Assembly: GCA_964555705.1 (NCBI GenBank)
Contig: CAZKTN010000009.1
Location: forward strand, 1 to 64,000
DNA length: 64,000 bases
Source of the DNA: ZLKRG44 sp964555705
Lineage (GTDB): Bacteria > Planctomycetota > Phycisphaerae > Phycisphaerales > SM1A02
Direction: 5' to 3'
Positions 63,989 through 64,000 of this stretch are shown piece after piece. The position numbers were made by a program, and so were the translations under genes. Numbering within the stretch: position 1 is the stretch's first letter; every line of letters starts with the position of its first letter. The notes under the pieces are model-generated. The model was given only the letters and a program-made list of their open reading frames with translations. It searched no databases and was not told where the DNA came from.

Positions 63989-64000
63989 GCATGAAGGCTA

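Overview
The window is GC-rich bacterial chromosome, about 64 kb, densely coded on both strands. It most likely comes from a Planctomycetota bacterium of the Phycisphaerae type. The main pointers are four secreted proteins ending in a dockerin-like double calcium-loop module (DLNGDG...DL..LL..W), a divergent planctomycete-style sigma-70-like factor, and a membrane protein with a C-terminal zinc ribbon. This assignment is inferred from protein style; there is no rRNA in the window.

Layout. 0-2.5 kb: pheS, a structured leader or intergenic region, then a sigma-factor/partner pair on the other strand. 2.5-10.7 kb: an arginine operon read leftward, argR-argC-argB-argF-argG-argH(A)-argJ. ArgH carries a fused GNAT acetylglutamate synthase domain, and a promoter overlapped by an ARG-box-like palindrome sits in front of argR. 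10.7-18.4 kb: a leftward translation/nucleotide block, pyrH-frr-(beta-helix/PA14 lipoprotein)-nrdR-thrS-(small membrane protein)-infC. infC has a long leader and apparently a CTG start. 18.4-26 kb: a three-gene rightward operon (VWA membrane protein, very large secreted solenoid protein, large single-pass membrane protein) with no recognised function. 26-28.7 kb: reverse transsulfuration (cystathionine beta-synthase and a gamma-lyase/synthase). 28.7-34.6 kb: rsmJ-rsmE, tRNA-Ala(UGC), an SH3b protein divergent from a TolC-like lipoprotein, then tsaC. 34.6-39.7 kb: histidine degradation genes hutU and hutH, the latter with a D-lactate-dehydrogenase-like gene. 39.8-44.7 kb: a coupled set of membrane protein, PfkB kinase, S9 peptidase and murQ. 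44.8-56.9 kb: HU, ugd, ogt, glyA plus a membrane protein, efp, a candidate small RNA, a DUF1573-like protein, prfA, rpmE, truD and an unknown gene. 57-63 kb: four secreted dockerin-tailed proteins in a row, three of them paralogues. 63-64 kb: a tyrosine/dual-specificity phosphatase fused to a cytochrome c'-like CxxCH tail.

Three general observations matter for anyone using the sequence. (1) All three 100-N gaps are flanked by identical contig ends (24, 16 and 55 bases). Overlapping those ends restores each interrupted gene exactly, so the gaps hold no missing DNA. (2) Many genes that start a transcription unit have a TANNNT-like -10 element ending 6-7 bases before the ATG and no Shine-Dalgarno sequence, which predicts leaderless mRNAs. 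A second class (rpmE, infC, the small RNA, two dockerin genes) has TTGNNN-16/17-TAYNTT promoters, usually preceded by GGGC. (3) Adjacent genes are very often chained by GTGA, ATGA or TGATG stop/start overlaps.
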